This document shows, one piece after another, positions 9,167-17,210 of a DNA stretch of 64,000 nucleotides; the stretch's first letter is position 1, and every line of letters starts with the position of its first letter. Where the stretch lies: positions 620,001 through 684,000 of the forward strand of contig NZ_BDME01000001.1 in the NCBI RefSeq assembly GCF_002335445.1, written 5' to 3'. Under the pieces are notes generated by a model. The model was not told the DNA's origin. It saw only the letters and a program-made list of their open reading frames with translations, and made no database searches. Origin of the DNA: Lebetimonas natsushimae (GTDB lineage: Bacteria; Campylobacterota; Campylobacteria; Campylobacterales; Nautiliaceae). Both the position numbers and the translations under genes were made by a program.

Positions 9167-10338
9167 AAAAACTTCTTTTTTTGCCTGTTTTTCTTTTTTC
9201 ATATCAAAATATTTTAAACAATTATAAAAATAATGAACTGAATTTGGAAAAAAATTATTCTATTGAAAATTCAAAAGAACTGGGGAAATCCTGGCTTAAT
9301 CCCATAAATTTTAATTATTCAATAAATAAAACCAATTTAAATCCCAAACATTATACTAAAAGTTTTACAATAAGTATAAATCAGCCGGTTTTTAAAAGCG
9401 GGGCTATTTATTATTCTATAAAGTATGCTAAAAATCTTAGAAGTTATAATCTTAAAAATATTGAGCTTAAAAAAAGAGAATTAATCAAAAATGCAATTGA
9501 TTTGGCAATTGATTATAAAATTAACTTAATAAATAAAAAAATTATAAAACTCAATATTGAAAATACAAAAATTGATATTCAAAAGAAAAAAGAAGCTTTT
9601 TTAAACGGAGTCGGGGATTCGACTCTTTTAAATGACGCCGTTTTAAAATTGAATTCACTTAAATTAAATCTTGCAGACATGGATTTGACGCTTTTTAAAC
9701 TTAAAAAAAATTTTGAAAAAATATCTTCGCTTGATATAGAAAAAGTTGATCTGCCTTATTTTAAATTGATAGAGAAAAAAGATTATGTTAATAAGAATTT
9801 GGAATATTTATCTGCCAGGGATAATATAAAAATTAAAAAAGATTTGTATAAAATGAATATCGGGGATAATTTATTCAGTATAAATATAAACGGTAATTAC
9901 AATGTTGTTAAAAATAATTATAAAGAGAATCTGCCTAATTTGGACGAGTCTACATATAATTATTATAATATCGGAATCAGCCTTAATTATCCTTTAAGGT
10001 TTAATGCCTTAAATTCCATCGAAAAAACAAAAATAGATTATTTAAAATCAAGAATAGAACTGAATGATAAAAAAAATGAACTTTCTAAAGAGTACGAAAG
10101 TTATATAAGAGAACTTCAAAACATTGATAAAAAAATTAAAATATATACAGAAAATATAAAAATTTACAATTCTTTGATTACTTCTACAAAAGATGCGATA
10201 AAAGGTGGAGACGCCACGCCACTAGATTTGGAAATTATGCGAAATTCAAAACAGACATCCGAGCTTAATATAAAAATTTTAAGACTTCAAAAACAGAAAA
10301 TTTTACTTAATTTATATTATAAGCTTTCCGTTTTTTAA
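9160..10338 (+). CDS. TolC-like outer membrane efflux protein
   Basis: A 392-residue exported protein. The N-terminus MLKKLLFLPVFLFSYQN looks like a short signal peptide. The rest is dominated by long Lys/Asn/Ile-rich amphipathic helices with beta segments, arranged as two helical-hairpin repeats, as in the outer membrane efflux family. It is shorter than E. coli TolC (about 470 mature residues). No periplasmic adaptor or inner-membrane pump gene adjoins it, so the substrate is unknown. The start overlaps argD by 7 bases. The call rests on topology and composition more than on sharp motifs. Confidence 0.75.
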   Translation: MLKKLLFLPVFLFSYQNILNNYKNNELNLEKNYSIENSKELGKSWLNPINFNYSINKTNLNPKHYTKSFTISINQPVFKSGAIYYSIKYAKNLRSYNLKNIELKKRELIKNAIDLAIDYKINLINKKIIKLNIENTKIDIQKKKEAFLNGVGDSTLLNDAVLKLNSLKLNLADMDLTLFKLKKNFEKISSLDIEKVDLPYFKLIEKKDYVNKNLEYLSARDNIKIKKDLYKMNIGDNLFSININGNYNVVKNNYKENLPNLDESTYNYYNIGISLNYPLRFNALNSIEKTKIDYLKSRIELNDKKNELSKEYESYIRELQNIDKKIKIYTENIKIYNSLITSTKDAIKGGDATPLDLEIMRNSKQTSELNIKILRLQKQKILLNLYYKLSVF

Positions 10339-10408
10339 TTCTGTTTCTTTTTGTAACTAACAGCAATTAAAGATAATAAAACTCTTTTAGTTAAATATAG
10401 CTATTCGT

Positions 10409-10414
10409 TATAAT
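10409..10414 (+). promoter_or_regulatory. -10 box for sdhA
   Basis: TATAAT stands 28 bases before the sdhA ATG in a 103-base gap. A ribosome site AAAGGAG lies 5-10 bases before the ATG. No -35 consensus is seen. Confidence 0.5.
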
Positions 10415-10441
10415 ATAATTAACAATATATAAAGGAGTGAT

Positions 10442-12148
10442 ATGAAAGTTGATGTTTTAATTGTCGGAGCGGGAGGAGCCGGACTTTATGCGGCTTTGAG
10501 TGCTGCAAAAGAAGCAAAAGGGCTTAATATTGCGGTAATGAGCAAAGTTTATCCTACACGTTCACATACAGGGGCCGCTCAGGGCGGAATAAATGCTGCC
10601 CTTGCTAATGTTGACCCGAGTGATAATGAAGAACTTCATACATTTGACACCATTAAAGGAAGCGATTATTTGGCAGACCAGAATGCGGTTAAATATATGT
10701 GTTATGAAGCTCCGAGAATTATCAGGGAAATGGAGCATATGGGTGTGCCTTTTAGTAGGCTGAATAACGGGAAAATCGCCCAAAGACCTTTTGGAGGAGC
10801 AAGCAAAGACAGAACTTGTTACAGTGCCGATAAAATGGGACATGTAATGCTTCATACTTTATATGAACAGTGTATAAAAAATGATATTAAATTTTTAAAT
10901 GAATGGTTTTTATTGAATATTGCCCATAATGGTAAAAGAATTCAGGGAGTTAGTGCAATTAACATTGCAACGGGTGAAATTCAGTTTGTTAAAACAAAAG
11001 CGGTAATTTTAGCTACCGGAGGACACAGCAGGATTTACTGGGGATATACATCAAATGCCCTTGGTTGTACAGGAGACGGAACGGCAGCAGTACTTAGAGC
11101 CGGGCTTCCTCTAAAAGATATGGAATTTTTACAGTTTCACCCGACAGGTCTTAGAAAATCAGCTATTCTTGTAACTGAGGCTGCAAGGGGTGAGGGTGGT
11201 CATCTTGTAAATAATGTGGGTGAGAGATTTATGAAAAAATATGCACCTGAAAAAATGGAACTAGGTCCCAGGGATTTAGTTAGTAGAAGTATTATGCAGG
11301 AAATCAGAGAAGGCAGGGGCTTCAGAGATGAAGAGGGAAGGGAGTATGTTCATCTTGATTTAACTCATTTAGGAGAGAAAAAAATAAAAGAGAGACTTCC
11401 TCAAATTAGGGAACTTGCAATTGATTTTGAAGGGATTGACCCAATTAAAGAGCCAATTCCAATTAAACCTACGGCCCATTATGCAATGGGTGGAATTGAT
11501 ACTAATGTTAAGTGTGAAACTCCGCTTGAGGGACTTTATGCAGCTGGGGAAGCTCAGTGTGTAAGTGTTCACGGTTCAAACAGACTCGGAGGAAATTCAC
11601 TTCTTGATATTGTTGTGTTCGGTCACGTGGCAGGGCTTGAAGCCGTAAGATATGCAGAAGGTGCCGATTTTGCAAAAGGTGGGACTGAGATAATAGAAAA
11701 TGAAAAAAGAAGAATAGAGGAACTTATGAATAAAGAAAGTAAAGAAACTTTGGGTGATTTGAGAGCTGAACTTGGTGAAATTATGTTTAAACATTTCGGG
11801 GTATTCAAAAATGAATCTGAAATGCAGGAAGGTTACAATAAACTTAAAAATTTAATTGAAAGAGCGCATAATAATTTAGGGGTTGAAGATAAATCAAAAG
11901 TGTTTAATCTGGATTTGCAGGCAACTCTTGAATTTTTCAATTTACTTGATATTGCGGATGTTTTAGCTTATGCATCTCTTCAGAGAAAAGAAAGCAGGGG
12001 TAGTTTTTACAGAGACGATTATCCAAAAAGAGATGATGAAAATTATCTGTATCATTCAGTTATTACAAGAAACGCTGATGGAAGTTATGATTATAAAAAA
12101 GGTGAAGTCGATATCAGCTTGTACGCTCCGGCTGAGAGAAAATACTAA
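10442..12148 (+). CDS. sdhA: succinate dehydrogenase/fumarate reductase flavoprotein subunit
   Basis: The catalytic FAD subunit that interconverts succinate and fumarate; in an autotroph with a reductive TCA cycle the reductive direction is likely. The dinucleotide fold [11 protein letters not shown] begins at residue 9. His42 in [10 protein letters not shown] is the expected covalent FAD site. EAARGEGG and HYAMGG give active-site residues, and [10 protein letters not shown] is the C-terminal FAD contact. The 568 residues fit the SdhA/FrdA family. There is no twin-arginine signal, so it is unlike the periplasmic methylmenaquinol:fumarate reductase (MfrA) of Wolinella. Partners are the iron-sulfur gene at 12272 and the CCG gene at 13228, separated from it by an antisense tRNA gene. 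Confidence 0.93.
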   Translation: MKVDVLIVGAGGAGLYAALSAAKEAKGLNIAVMSKVYPTRSHTGAAQGGINAALANVDPSDNEELHTFDTIKGSDYLADQNAVKYMCYEAPRIIREMEHMGVPFSRLNNGKIAQRPFGGASKDRTCYSADKMGHVMLHTLYEQCIKNDIKFLNEWFLLNIAHNGKRIQGVSAINIATGEIQFVKTKAVILATGGHSRIYWGYTSNALGCTGDGTAAVLRAGLPLKDMEFLQFHPTGLRKSAILVTEAARGEGGHLVNNVGERFMKKYAPEKMELGPRDLVSRSIMQEIREGRGFRDEEGREYVHLDLTHLGEKKIKERLPQIRELAIDFEGIDPIKEPIPIKPTAHYAMGGIDTNVKCETPLEGLYAAGEAQCVSVHGSNRLGGNSLLDIVVFGHVAGLEAVRYAEGADFAKGGTEIIENEKRRIEELMNKESKETLGDLRAELGEIMFKHFGVFKNESEMQEGYNKLKNLIERAHNNLGVEDKSKVFNLDLQATLEFFNLLDIADVLAYASLQRKESRGSFYRDDYPKRDDENYLYHSVITRNADGSYDYKKGEVDISLYAPAERKY

Positions 12149-12159
12149 TAAATTAAAGA

Positions 12160-12236
12160 TGGTCTCCCGGGCGGGATTCGAACCCACGACCTTCGGATTA
12201 GGAATCCGACGCTCTATCCTGCTGAGCTACCGGGAG
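12160..12236 (-). tRNA. tRNA-Arg (anticodon CCT)
   Basis: A full 77-base cloverleaf on the minus strand. The acceptor CTCCCGG pairs with CCGGGAG, followed by A73 and an encoded CCA. The D arm is GCTC..GAGC. The anticodon stem TCGGA/TCCGA encloses the loop TTCCTAA, giving anticodon CCT for AGG codons. The T arm is GTGGG TTCGAAT CCCGC. Its promoter (TATAAT at 12254-12249 on the minus strand) overlaps the sdhB promoter. It lies antisense between sdhA and sdhB. Confidence 0.97.
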
Positions 12237-12243
12237 AAGAGGA

Positions 12244-12255
12244 ATATAATTATAT
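12244..12255. promoter_or_regulatory. palindromic divergent -10 element between tRNA-Arg and sdhB
   Basis: ATATAATTATAT is a perfect 12-base palindrome that gives a TATAAT box to both the tRNA (minus) and sdhB (plus). The tRNA 5' end is 13 bases from the last base of its box. The sdhB ribosome site AAAGGA follows at about 12260. The core is identical to the one between uvrB and the coiled-coil gene. Confidence 0.5.
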
Positions 12256-12271
12256 CAAAAAAGGATTAAGA

Positions 12272-13231
12272 ATGGAAAAAATAAGTTATATTGCTAGAAT
12301 AAAAAGATATAATCCTGAAAAAAATGAGAGTTACTGGCAAGATTTTGAAGTAGAGGTAGAAGATACTTTAACTGTACTTGAACTTCTGATGCATATAAAA
12401 GATAAAATTGATAGTAGCTTAACATTCAGAGCATTTTGTAGAAGTGCAATTTGTGGAAGCTGTGCTATGATAATTAATGGTAGAAGCGGGCTAGCTTGTA
12501 AAATTCAGGCAAAAGACAGAATAAGAAATGGTGTAATAAAAATTGAACCGCTTCAGCATTTACCTGTAATTAAAGACCTTGTAGTAGACCAGGAGCCGGC
12601 ATTTGATAAACTCAAAAAAGTTAAACCTTACCTTATACCGGATCCTAAAAAAGTGCCTGATAATCTAAAAAGCGAATCTCTTGTAAGTCCAGAAGAGTTT
12701 GCACTATATGATAAACAGACTGATTGTATTTTATGTATGGCATGTTACGGTCAATGTAATGCACTTGAAGGTGATGAAAAATATCTTGGACCTTTCCAAC
12801 TAACAAAAGCTTTTAGATTTATAATGGATAGCCGTGATGGAATGGACGTGGAAGAGAGAATAAAATTTGTAGAAGAAAATGGAATTTATGAATGCGTACA
12901 GTGTCAAATGTGTCTGGCTGCATGTCCCAAAGGAATTAAACCGGCAGAAGATATCTTACAGCTTAGACGTATAGCTAAAGATGTAGGGGAGGATAATCCC
13001 GCAACTAGAAGAGCAAAATTCTGGTTTCAGACTGTATTTGAGACAGGACAGATTGATAAATATAATTTACCTGAAATTGCATTAGAAGATGAAGGTGAAA
13101 AAATAAAAGAAAATATGGAAGAAGAGTTTAGAGAAAGAGGTTTAAAAGAAGATGAGTTTGGACCTAAGCCGTTTGAAGGAATAAAAGATTTTCAAAACTT
13201 TATTAAAAAACTGCAAAAGGAACTTAAATGA
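12272..13231 (+). CDS. sdhB: succinate dehydrogenase/fumarate reductase iron-sulfur subunit
   Basis: This subunit carries electrons between the flavoprotein and the CCG-domain subunit. The N-terminal ferredoxin fold holds Cys56, 61, 64 and 76 for the [2Fe-2S] cluster (CRSAICGSCAM). The C-terminal domain has two clusters of four Cys, at 152, 155, 158, 162 and 208, 211, 214, 218 (CILCMACYGQC, CVQCQMCLAACPK). At 319 residues it is longer than E. coli SdhB (238). The extra C-terminal part is acidic and Lys-rich, and may bind the SdhE-type partner. The stop overlaps the next ATG by 4 bases. A decayed paralog lies at 14612. Confidence 0.94.
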   Translation: MEKISYIARIKRYNPEKNESYWQDFEVEVEDTLTVLELLMHIKDKIDSSLTFRAFCRSAICGSCAMIINGRSGLACKIQAKDRIRNGVIKIEPLQHLPVIKDLVVDQEPAFDKLKKVKPYLIPDPKKVPDNLKSESLVSPEEFALYDKQTDCILCMACYGQCNALEGDEKYLGPFQLTKAFRFIMDSRDGMDVEERIKFVEENGIYECVQCQMCLAACPKGIKPAEDILQLRRIAKDVGEDNPATRRAKFWFQTVFETGQIDKYNLPEIALEDEGEKIKENMEEEFRERGLKEDEFGPKPFEGIKDFQNFIKKLQKELK

Positions 13232-14055
13232 AAAAAATAGGAATTTATCCGGGATGCTGTTTTCAGGGGGCTGATGTTCATAATTATGATATAACAGTTA
13301 GATTTTTAGAAAATATGGGAGTTGAAGGAATCCTTTTAGACAGAGCCGCCTGTTGCGGAGGGGGTGTTATTGATGAAACCAATAAATTGGTGGTTTATGG
13401 GCTTAATGCGAGAAATATTGCACTTGCAGAAGAAAAGGGCGTTGATTTGTATACGCCTTGTAACACCTGTTATATGATTATTGCAAAAACAAAATTAGCT
13501 CTTGATGCAGATCCAGAATTAAAAGAAAAAATCAATAAAATTTTAGCTGATGAGGGGCTTGAATACAAGGGTGAGGCTAAAATTTATCATACCCTAAATT
13601 TAATCAGGGATTTTGTAGGACTTGATGAATATAAAAAAAGAATTAAAAGACAAATCAGCGGAGTTAAAGTGGCCCCTTATTACGGATGCCATGTTTTAGC
13701 TCCAAATGAAGTGGCTCTTGATGATGTGGATAACCCTACAATTTTGAAAGAAATACTTGAACCTCTCGGAGTTGAAGTAATAGAAGGTTATAAAAACGAA
13801 AATACATGCTGCGGGTATCATGCCACATATACAGATAAAGATCAAAAAGAAAGGCTTTCAATCAAACCGCTTGAGGGTGCAAAAGAAGCCGGAGCCGATA
13901 TAGTGGCAACCCCGTGTCCTCTTTGCCATAAAGCAATGGATGGAATGGAAGAGCCGATTCTTCAGGTAACACAACTTATAAACGTGGCCTGTGGAATGAG
14001 TCCTGAAGAGACTGCGATCAATCTAAACAAAACAGAAGTTAAACTATCAATTTAA
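13228..14055 (+). CDS. CCG-domain subunit of succinate/fumarate complex (SdhE/HdrB-like)
   Basis: A 275-residue protein with two CCG (cysteine-rich) domains. The first contains YPGCC, ACCGGG and PCNTC; the second contains YYGCH, TCCGYH and PCPLCH. Such domains hold unusual iron-sulfur clusters in heterodisulfide reductase HdrB and replace the membrane anchors in type E succinate:quinone reductases. The 4-base overlap with sdhB and the order A-B-E support this role rather than a free HdrB. There is no obvious membrane helix, so amphipathic membrane contact is inferred from the family. This SdhE is unrelated to the small flavin-assembly factor of the same name. Confidence 0.9.
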   Translation: MKKIGIYPGCCFQGADVHNYDITVRFLENMGVEGILLDRAACCGGGVIDETNKLVVYGLNARNIALAEEKGVDLYTPCNTCYMIIAKTKLALDADPELKEKINKILADEGLEYKGEAKIYHTLNLIRDFVGLDEYKKRIKRQISGVKVAPYYGCHVLAPNEVALDDVDNPTILKEILEPLGVEVIEGYKNENTCCGYHATYTDKDQKERLSIKPLEGAKEAGADIVATPCPLCHKAMDGMEEPILQVTQLINVACGMSPEETAINLNKTEVKLSI

Positions 14056-14064
14056 CTTCTGCTT

Positions 14065-14625
14065 ATGAATTATGAGATTATAGAAAAAATTGGAGAGGGT
14101 AATAAGGGAGAAGTTTTTAAAGTAAAACTTGATAATGGTAAAATTGCAGCTCTCAAATGGTTAAAAACAGATTTGGCAAAAAAAGAATATGAATTTTTAA
14201 AAATTTTAAATGGATTTTATGCTCCAAAACCTTTTTTTATTGGAAAACACTATTTTATAATGGAATTAATTGAAGGAAGGCCATTAAAAGAGCTTATTGG
14301 TACAAAAGAGTATTATGAAACTTTAAAAGAAGCATTAATTGGAGCATATGAACTGGATTTAAAAAAAATTTACCATACCCAGCTTGGTAGATTTTATCAT
14401 GTTATAAGTACAAAAAAAGGTATTAAATTTTTAGATTTTGAAAGGGCAAAACTTACTGAAAATCCAAGAAATTTTTTACAAATAATCGGATATTACTTGC
14501 AAAGGGATAAAAAATTTGATAAAAAACTTCTTAATGAGATAGTTGGGGTTTATAAAAAAGATAAAGTTAGAGGATTAGATTTGGCAATTAAAGTGTTAGA
14601 TGAATGTATTGATGAAACGTTTTAA
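14065..14625 (+). CDS. predicted small Ser/Thr kinase-like protein (COG2112-like)
   Basis: A 186-residue minimal kinase-like fold. A glycine-rich loop GEGNKGEV lies at residues 10-17, with Lys31 in ALKW. The hinge is MELIEGRPL. The catalytic loop is HTQLGRFYHV (104-113) instead of HxDxxxxN, and the metal motif LDFERA is at 123-128. From memory, the H.QL.R..HV plus DFERA pattern matches the mainly archaeal COG2112 predicted kinases. The catalytic Asp of ordinary kinases is absent. It begins 9 bases after the CCG gene with no good ribosome site, so it is probably coupled. Its end overlaps the pseudogene at 14612. The substrate is unknown. Confidence 0.7.
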   Translation: MNYEIIEKIGEGNKGEVFKVKLDNGKIAALKWLKTDLAKKEYEFLKILNGFYAPKPFFIGKHYFIMELIEGRPLKELIGTKEYYETLKEALIGAYELDLKKIYHTQLGRFYHVISTKKGIKFLDFERAKLTENPRNFLQIIGYYLQRDKKFDKKLLNEIVGVYKKDKVRGLDLAIKVLDECIDETF

Positions 14626-15135
14626 TAAAAACATACATTTTGATGAATTTGAAGTTGAATATAAAGAAGATGAAACTGTTTTGGAATTGCTTGATAGAGT
14701 GAAAATTATTAAAGATTTGGTGGTAGATCATTCAAACTTGGAAGAAAAAATAAAAAAAACAAAAGCCTGGTTTATTGATGCAGGTAAGGAAATTCAATAT
14801 CCAGAAGAACTCAAAAGTATGAAAAGCAAACTGATTGTATTTTATGTAATTTATGTTTGCTGAATGTGAGGCACTTGATTATGACAAACATTTTGCAGAA
14901 TCATGGGTATTTACTAAAATTTTTAAATATGTAAATGATAGCGGGAACAGGTGAAGATAAACAAAAAAGAATTGAAATAGCAAAAGACAACAGATTTTAT
15001 AATTGCATAAACTCTCAAAAATGTGTTATGATTTGTCCTAAAGGAATGGCAAGTGCTTATGATATAAAAGCACTTCAAAACATGCATTTAAATACACCAT
15101 TTAATAATGAAATGAATTTTTTTAAAGGAGAATGA
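14612..15135 (+). pseudogene. decayed second sdhB (iron-sulfur subunit) copy
   Basis: The remnant starts MKRFNKNIHF and aligns with sdhB (EDETVLELLDRVK versus EDTLTVLELLMHI). It then jumps straight to IIKDLVVDHSN, so the whole [2Fe-2S] cysteine segment (about 50 residues) is missing. The frame at 14612 ends at 14863. The match continues in a second frame (14833: DCILCNLC), a third (14859: AECEALDYDKHF..FKYVNDSGN) and back to the second (14935-15135: RFYNCINSQKCVMICPKG). At least three frameshifts and one deletion are present, so no functional subunit can be made. It is likely a relic of a duplicated sdh operon. Confidence 0.85.
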
Positions 15136-15684
15136 ATGGCGGTAAAACCTTATACAACGCCTTCATGGAGAGAAATTACATTTAAAGATGAAGGTCTTGA
15201 TGCCAGAGCTTTAGTTACAAGAACTGATAAAAAAGGTATTATTACTTTCGCATCTCGCGCATACAGGCAAATGACAAAATTTGACAGAACTGATTTAATA
15301 GGCTCCCCCCATTCAATAGTAAGGCATCCTTTTATGCCAGAAGCCGCTTTTAAGGATATGTGGGACACCATTCAAAGAGGGGAACATTGGAGCGGGATGG
15401 TTATGAATTTAAGGAAAGATTCAAATCATTACTGGGTTGAAGTAAATGTAGACCCGATAGATGAAGAAGGAAATATTGTGAATGATCCTGATAAAATAGC
15501 TGGATATATTGCTATTAGGAGAGAACCCAGCAGAGATGAAATAGAACAGGCATATGCTTTATATAAAAAAGTTAGAAAAGAAGAACTTTTAAAGAAAAAA
15601 GCTTTAAAAGAATGGGAAAAGGAACTTTTGCAAATTTTAGATAAATTGCCAAACAAAGCAGAAGATTTATTGGCGAATAAATGA
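15136..15684 (+). CDS. PAS domain protein, Aer/CetB-like energy sensor
   Basis: A 182-residue soluble protein with one PAS domain over about residues 20-130. Motifs SRAYRQMTKFDRTDLIGSPH, IVRHPFMPEAAFKDMW and NHYWVEVNVDPI are those of FAD-binding PAS domains in aerotaxis receptors (Aer, CetB). A charged coiled-coil tail follows. There is no membrane or methyl-accepting signalling domain, so, as for Campylobacter CetB, it would need a separate receptor partner; none is in the window. The start follows AAAGGAG. The stop overlaps thiL by 4 bases (ATGA). Confidence 0.85.
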   Translation: MAVKPYTTPSWREITFKDEGLDARALVTRTDKKGIITFASRAYRQMTKFDRTDLIGSPHSIVRHPFMPEAAFKDMWDTIQRGEHWSGMVMNLRKDSNHYWVEVNVDPIDEEGNIVNDPDKIAGYIAIRREPSRDEIEQAYALYKKVRKEELLKKKALKEWEKELLQILDKLPNKAEDLLANK

Positions 15685-16535
15685 AAGAAGAATTTTTTAT
15701 AAAACAGTTTAAAAACAGATTTATCGGAGATGACGGAGCGGTAATAAACCTACGGAAAATAGAAAATGGAAAATGGAAAATAAATAATAAGCAATTGGTG
15801 GTAGCGAGCGATTCGTTTTTCGAGGATATTCATTTTAAAAGAGAGTGGTTTGGTCTGGATGAGATAAGCTATAAAGCAAGTTTAGTTAACATCAGTGATA
15901 TAATCGTTATGAATGCGAAGCCAAAGTATGCTTTAATAAATATAGGATTTCCTAAAAATCTGAGTTTAAAGGATATTGAATTACTTGCAGATGGATTTAA
16001 AAAAGCTGCAGAAGAATATAATTATGAAATTATCGGCGGAGATACTATTAAGAATGAGAAAATAGCAATTTCCATGACTTTTATAGGGGAGAGTAAAAAA
16101 CCGATTTTCAGAAAAGCGAAATTAAATGAATTTGTAGCATATACGGGAAATTTGGGAAATGTAAAAAGGGATTTATATACTCTGCTTAGAGGAGGAAAAA
16201 TATCTAAAAATTCTAAATTTGTAAAACCAAAACTAAGAGATGATTTTTTTTATAGAGCAAGCAGATATATTACCGCAGCCTGTGATATCAGTGACGGACT
16301 TTTTAAAGAACTGGAGAGAATCAGTAATATTTCAAAAATAGGATTCGAATTTTTTAAGAAATTTGATAGAACTGTGGGTTGCAGCGGGGAAGAATATGAA
16401 ATACTTTTTACTTTTCCAAAAAAAAATTTAAAAGCAATTGAAAATATTTCAAAGATTACACGCACACCCATAACCGTTTTTGCTAAAACCAAACGGGGAA
16501 AATATAAAAATATTTGCCCGGAAAATCATTTTTAA
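15681..16535 (+). CDS. thiL: thiamine-monophosphate kinase
   Basis: It phosphorylates thiamine monophosphate to the active diphosphate. At 284 residues it is a little short. GDDGAV (16-21) and the Asp-rich loop VVASDSFFEDIHF bind Mg-ATP; NISDIIVMNAKP and GGDTIK are typical. Residues about 24-36 (RKIENGKWKINNK) replace the usual short turn and are encoded by the A-rich repeat. The gene sits in a string of overlapping or adjacent plus-strand genes (PAS-thiL-EI24-truD-cation efflux). thiS, another thiamine gene, is 4 kb away on the other strand. Confidence 0.92.
   Translation: MKEEFFIKQFKNRFIGDDGAVINLRKIENGKWKINNKQLVVASDSFFEDIHFKREWFGLDEISYKASLVNISDIIVMNAKPKYALINIGFPKNLSLKDIELLADGFKKAAEEYNYEIIGGDTIKNEKIAISMTFIGESKKPIFRKAKLNEFVAYTGNLGNVKRDLYTLLRGGKISKNSKFVKPKLRDDFFYRASRYITAACDISDGLFKELERISNISKIGFEFFKKFDRTVGCSGEEYEILFTFPKKNLKAIENISKITRTPITVFAKTKRGKYKNICPENHF
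15753..15790 (+). repeat. A-rich repeat, in-frame copy inside thiL
   Basis: The core is AAAATAGAAAATGGAAAATG followed by GAAAATAAATAATAA. It is read in the thiL frame as KIENGKWKINNK. The peptide resembles [10 protein letters not shown] in PriA and MENGKLKNEK in the E2 protein, as expected if the same DNA repeat entered each gene in the same frame. Confidence 0.6.
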
Positions 16536-16544
16536 GGATTTTAA

Positions 16545-17210
16545 ATGAATATAATAAAAGATTTTTTTGACAGACAGATAATAAAATATACATTTTTGCC
16601 TTTTTTAATTTCTATAATTTTCTGGGCGGTTATATTTTTAGTTTTTAAGGATTTTATTTATGGGTTTATTTTTTCATACATTTCCCATCTTCCTTTTTCA
16701 AATGCAATAAATCAGATACTCTCAGGCATAGGAAGCGGAATTGTAATTTTTATTTTGTATTATTTCAGTGTTATTTCTACATTGGGAGTTTTTTCTTCTT
16801 TTTTTATAGACAAAATAGTTTTAAGAATAAATGAAAAACATTATAACTGTCCGGTTAGAGAGACAAAATTAAAAGACAGTTTAAAAGGCGTATGGATTAG
16901 TTTGAAAGCGTTTTTAATTTATTTTATAGTGTTTGTTTTTACTTTTTTTCTACTTTTTATTCCTGTGGTAAATATTATTTATGAAATGTTTCTGCTTACA
17001 ATCCTTAATAAAAAGCCTCTTGTGTTTGACAGCAGTTATCTTTTCTTTGAGCCTGAGGAAATTGAAAAACAAAATAAATGGAAAATAAAATTACAGGTAT
17101 TTTTCAGCAGTCTGATTTATTTTATTCCTTTTGTTTCTTTATTTGGTTATACTTTTCAATTAATATTGATGACCCATTTTGTACTTAAAAAATGTAAAGG
17201 AAAAAGATGA
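16545..17210 (+). CDS. EI24 domain integral membrane protein (CysZ-like)
   Basis: A 221-residue protein with about four hydrophobic segments (near residues 15-45, 60-85, 120-145 and 185-212) and a basic loop between them. The pattern and the segment VVNIIYEMFLLTILNKKP fit the EI24/CysZ family, whose bacterial members include the sulfate transporter CysZ. Function in Campylobacterota is not established. It follows thiL by 9 bases, and its stop overlaps truD by 4 bases. Confidence 0.75.
   Translation: MNIIKDFFDRQIIKYTFLPFLISIIFWAVIFLVFKDFIYGFIFSYISHLPFSNAINQILSGIGSGIVIFILYYFSVISTLGVFSSFFIDKIVLRINEKHYNCPVRETKLKDSLKGVWISLKAFLIYFIVFVFTFFLLFIPVVNIIYEMFLLTILNKKPLVFDSSYLFFEPEEIEKQNKWKIKLQVFFSSLIYFIPFVSLFGYTFQLILMTHFVLKKCKGKR

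Noticed and set aside
11970-12269. Plus-strand open frame covering the tRNA, encoding SRAGFEPTTFG-type peptide
   Set aside because: This is the well-known spurious translation of a tRNA antisense strand; the frame also overlaps sdhA in another frame.
10442-14055. Assignment as periplasmic 8-methylmenaquinol:fumarate reductase (MfrABE)
   Set aside because: The A-B-E gene order fits, but the flavoprotein begins [11 protein letters not shown] with no twin-arginine signal peptide, so a cytoplasmic complex is more likely.
14600-15135. Two separate short proteins in the region after the kinase gene
   Set aside because: Both align to different parts of SdhB in different frames, so they are fragments of one pseudogene.
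17071-17096. AATAAATGGAAAATAAAATT in the EI24 gene as another repeat copy
   Set aside because: Only a single unit is present, and Lys/Asn-rich codons in this AT-rich genome can give it by chance.
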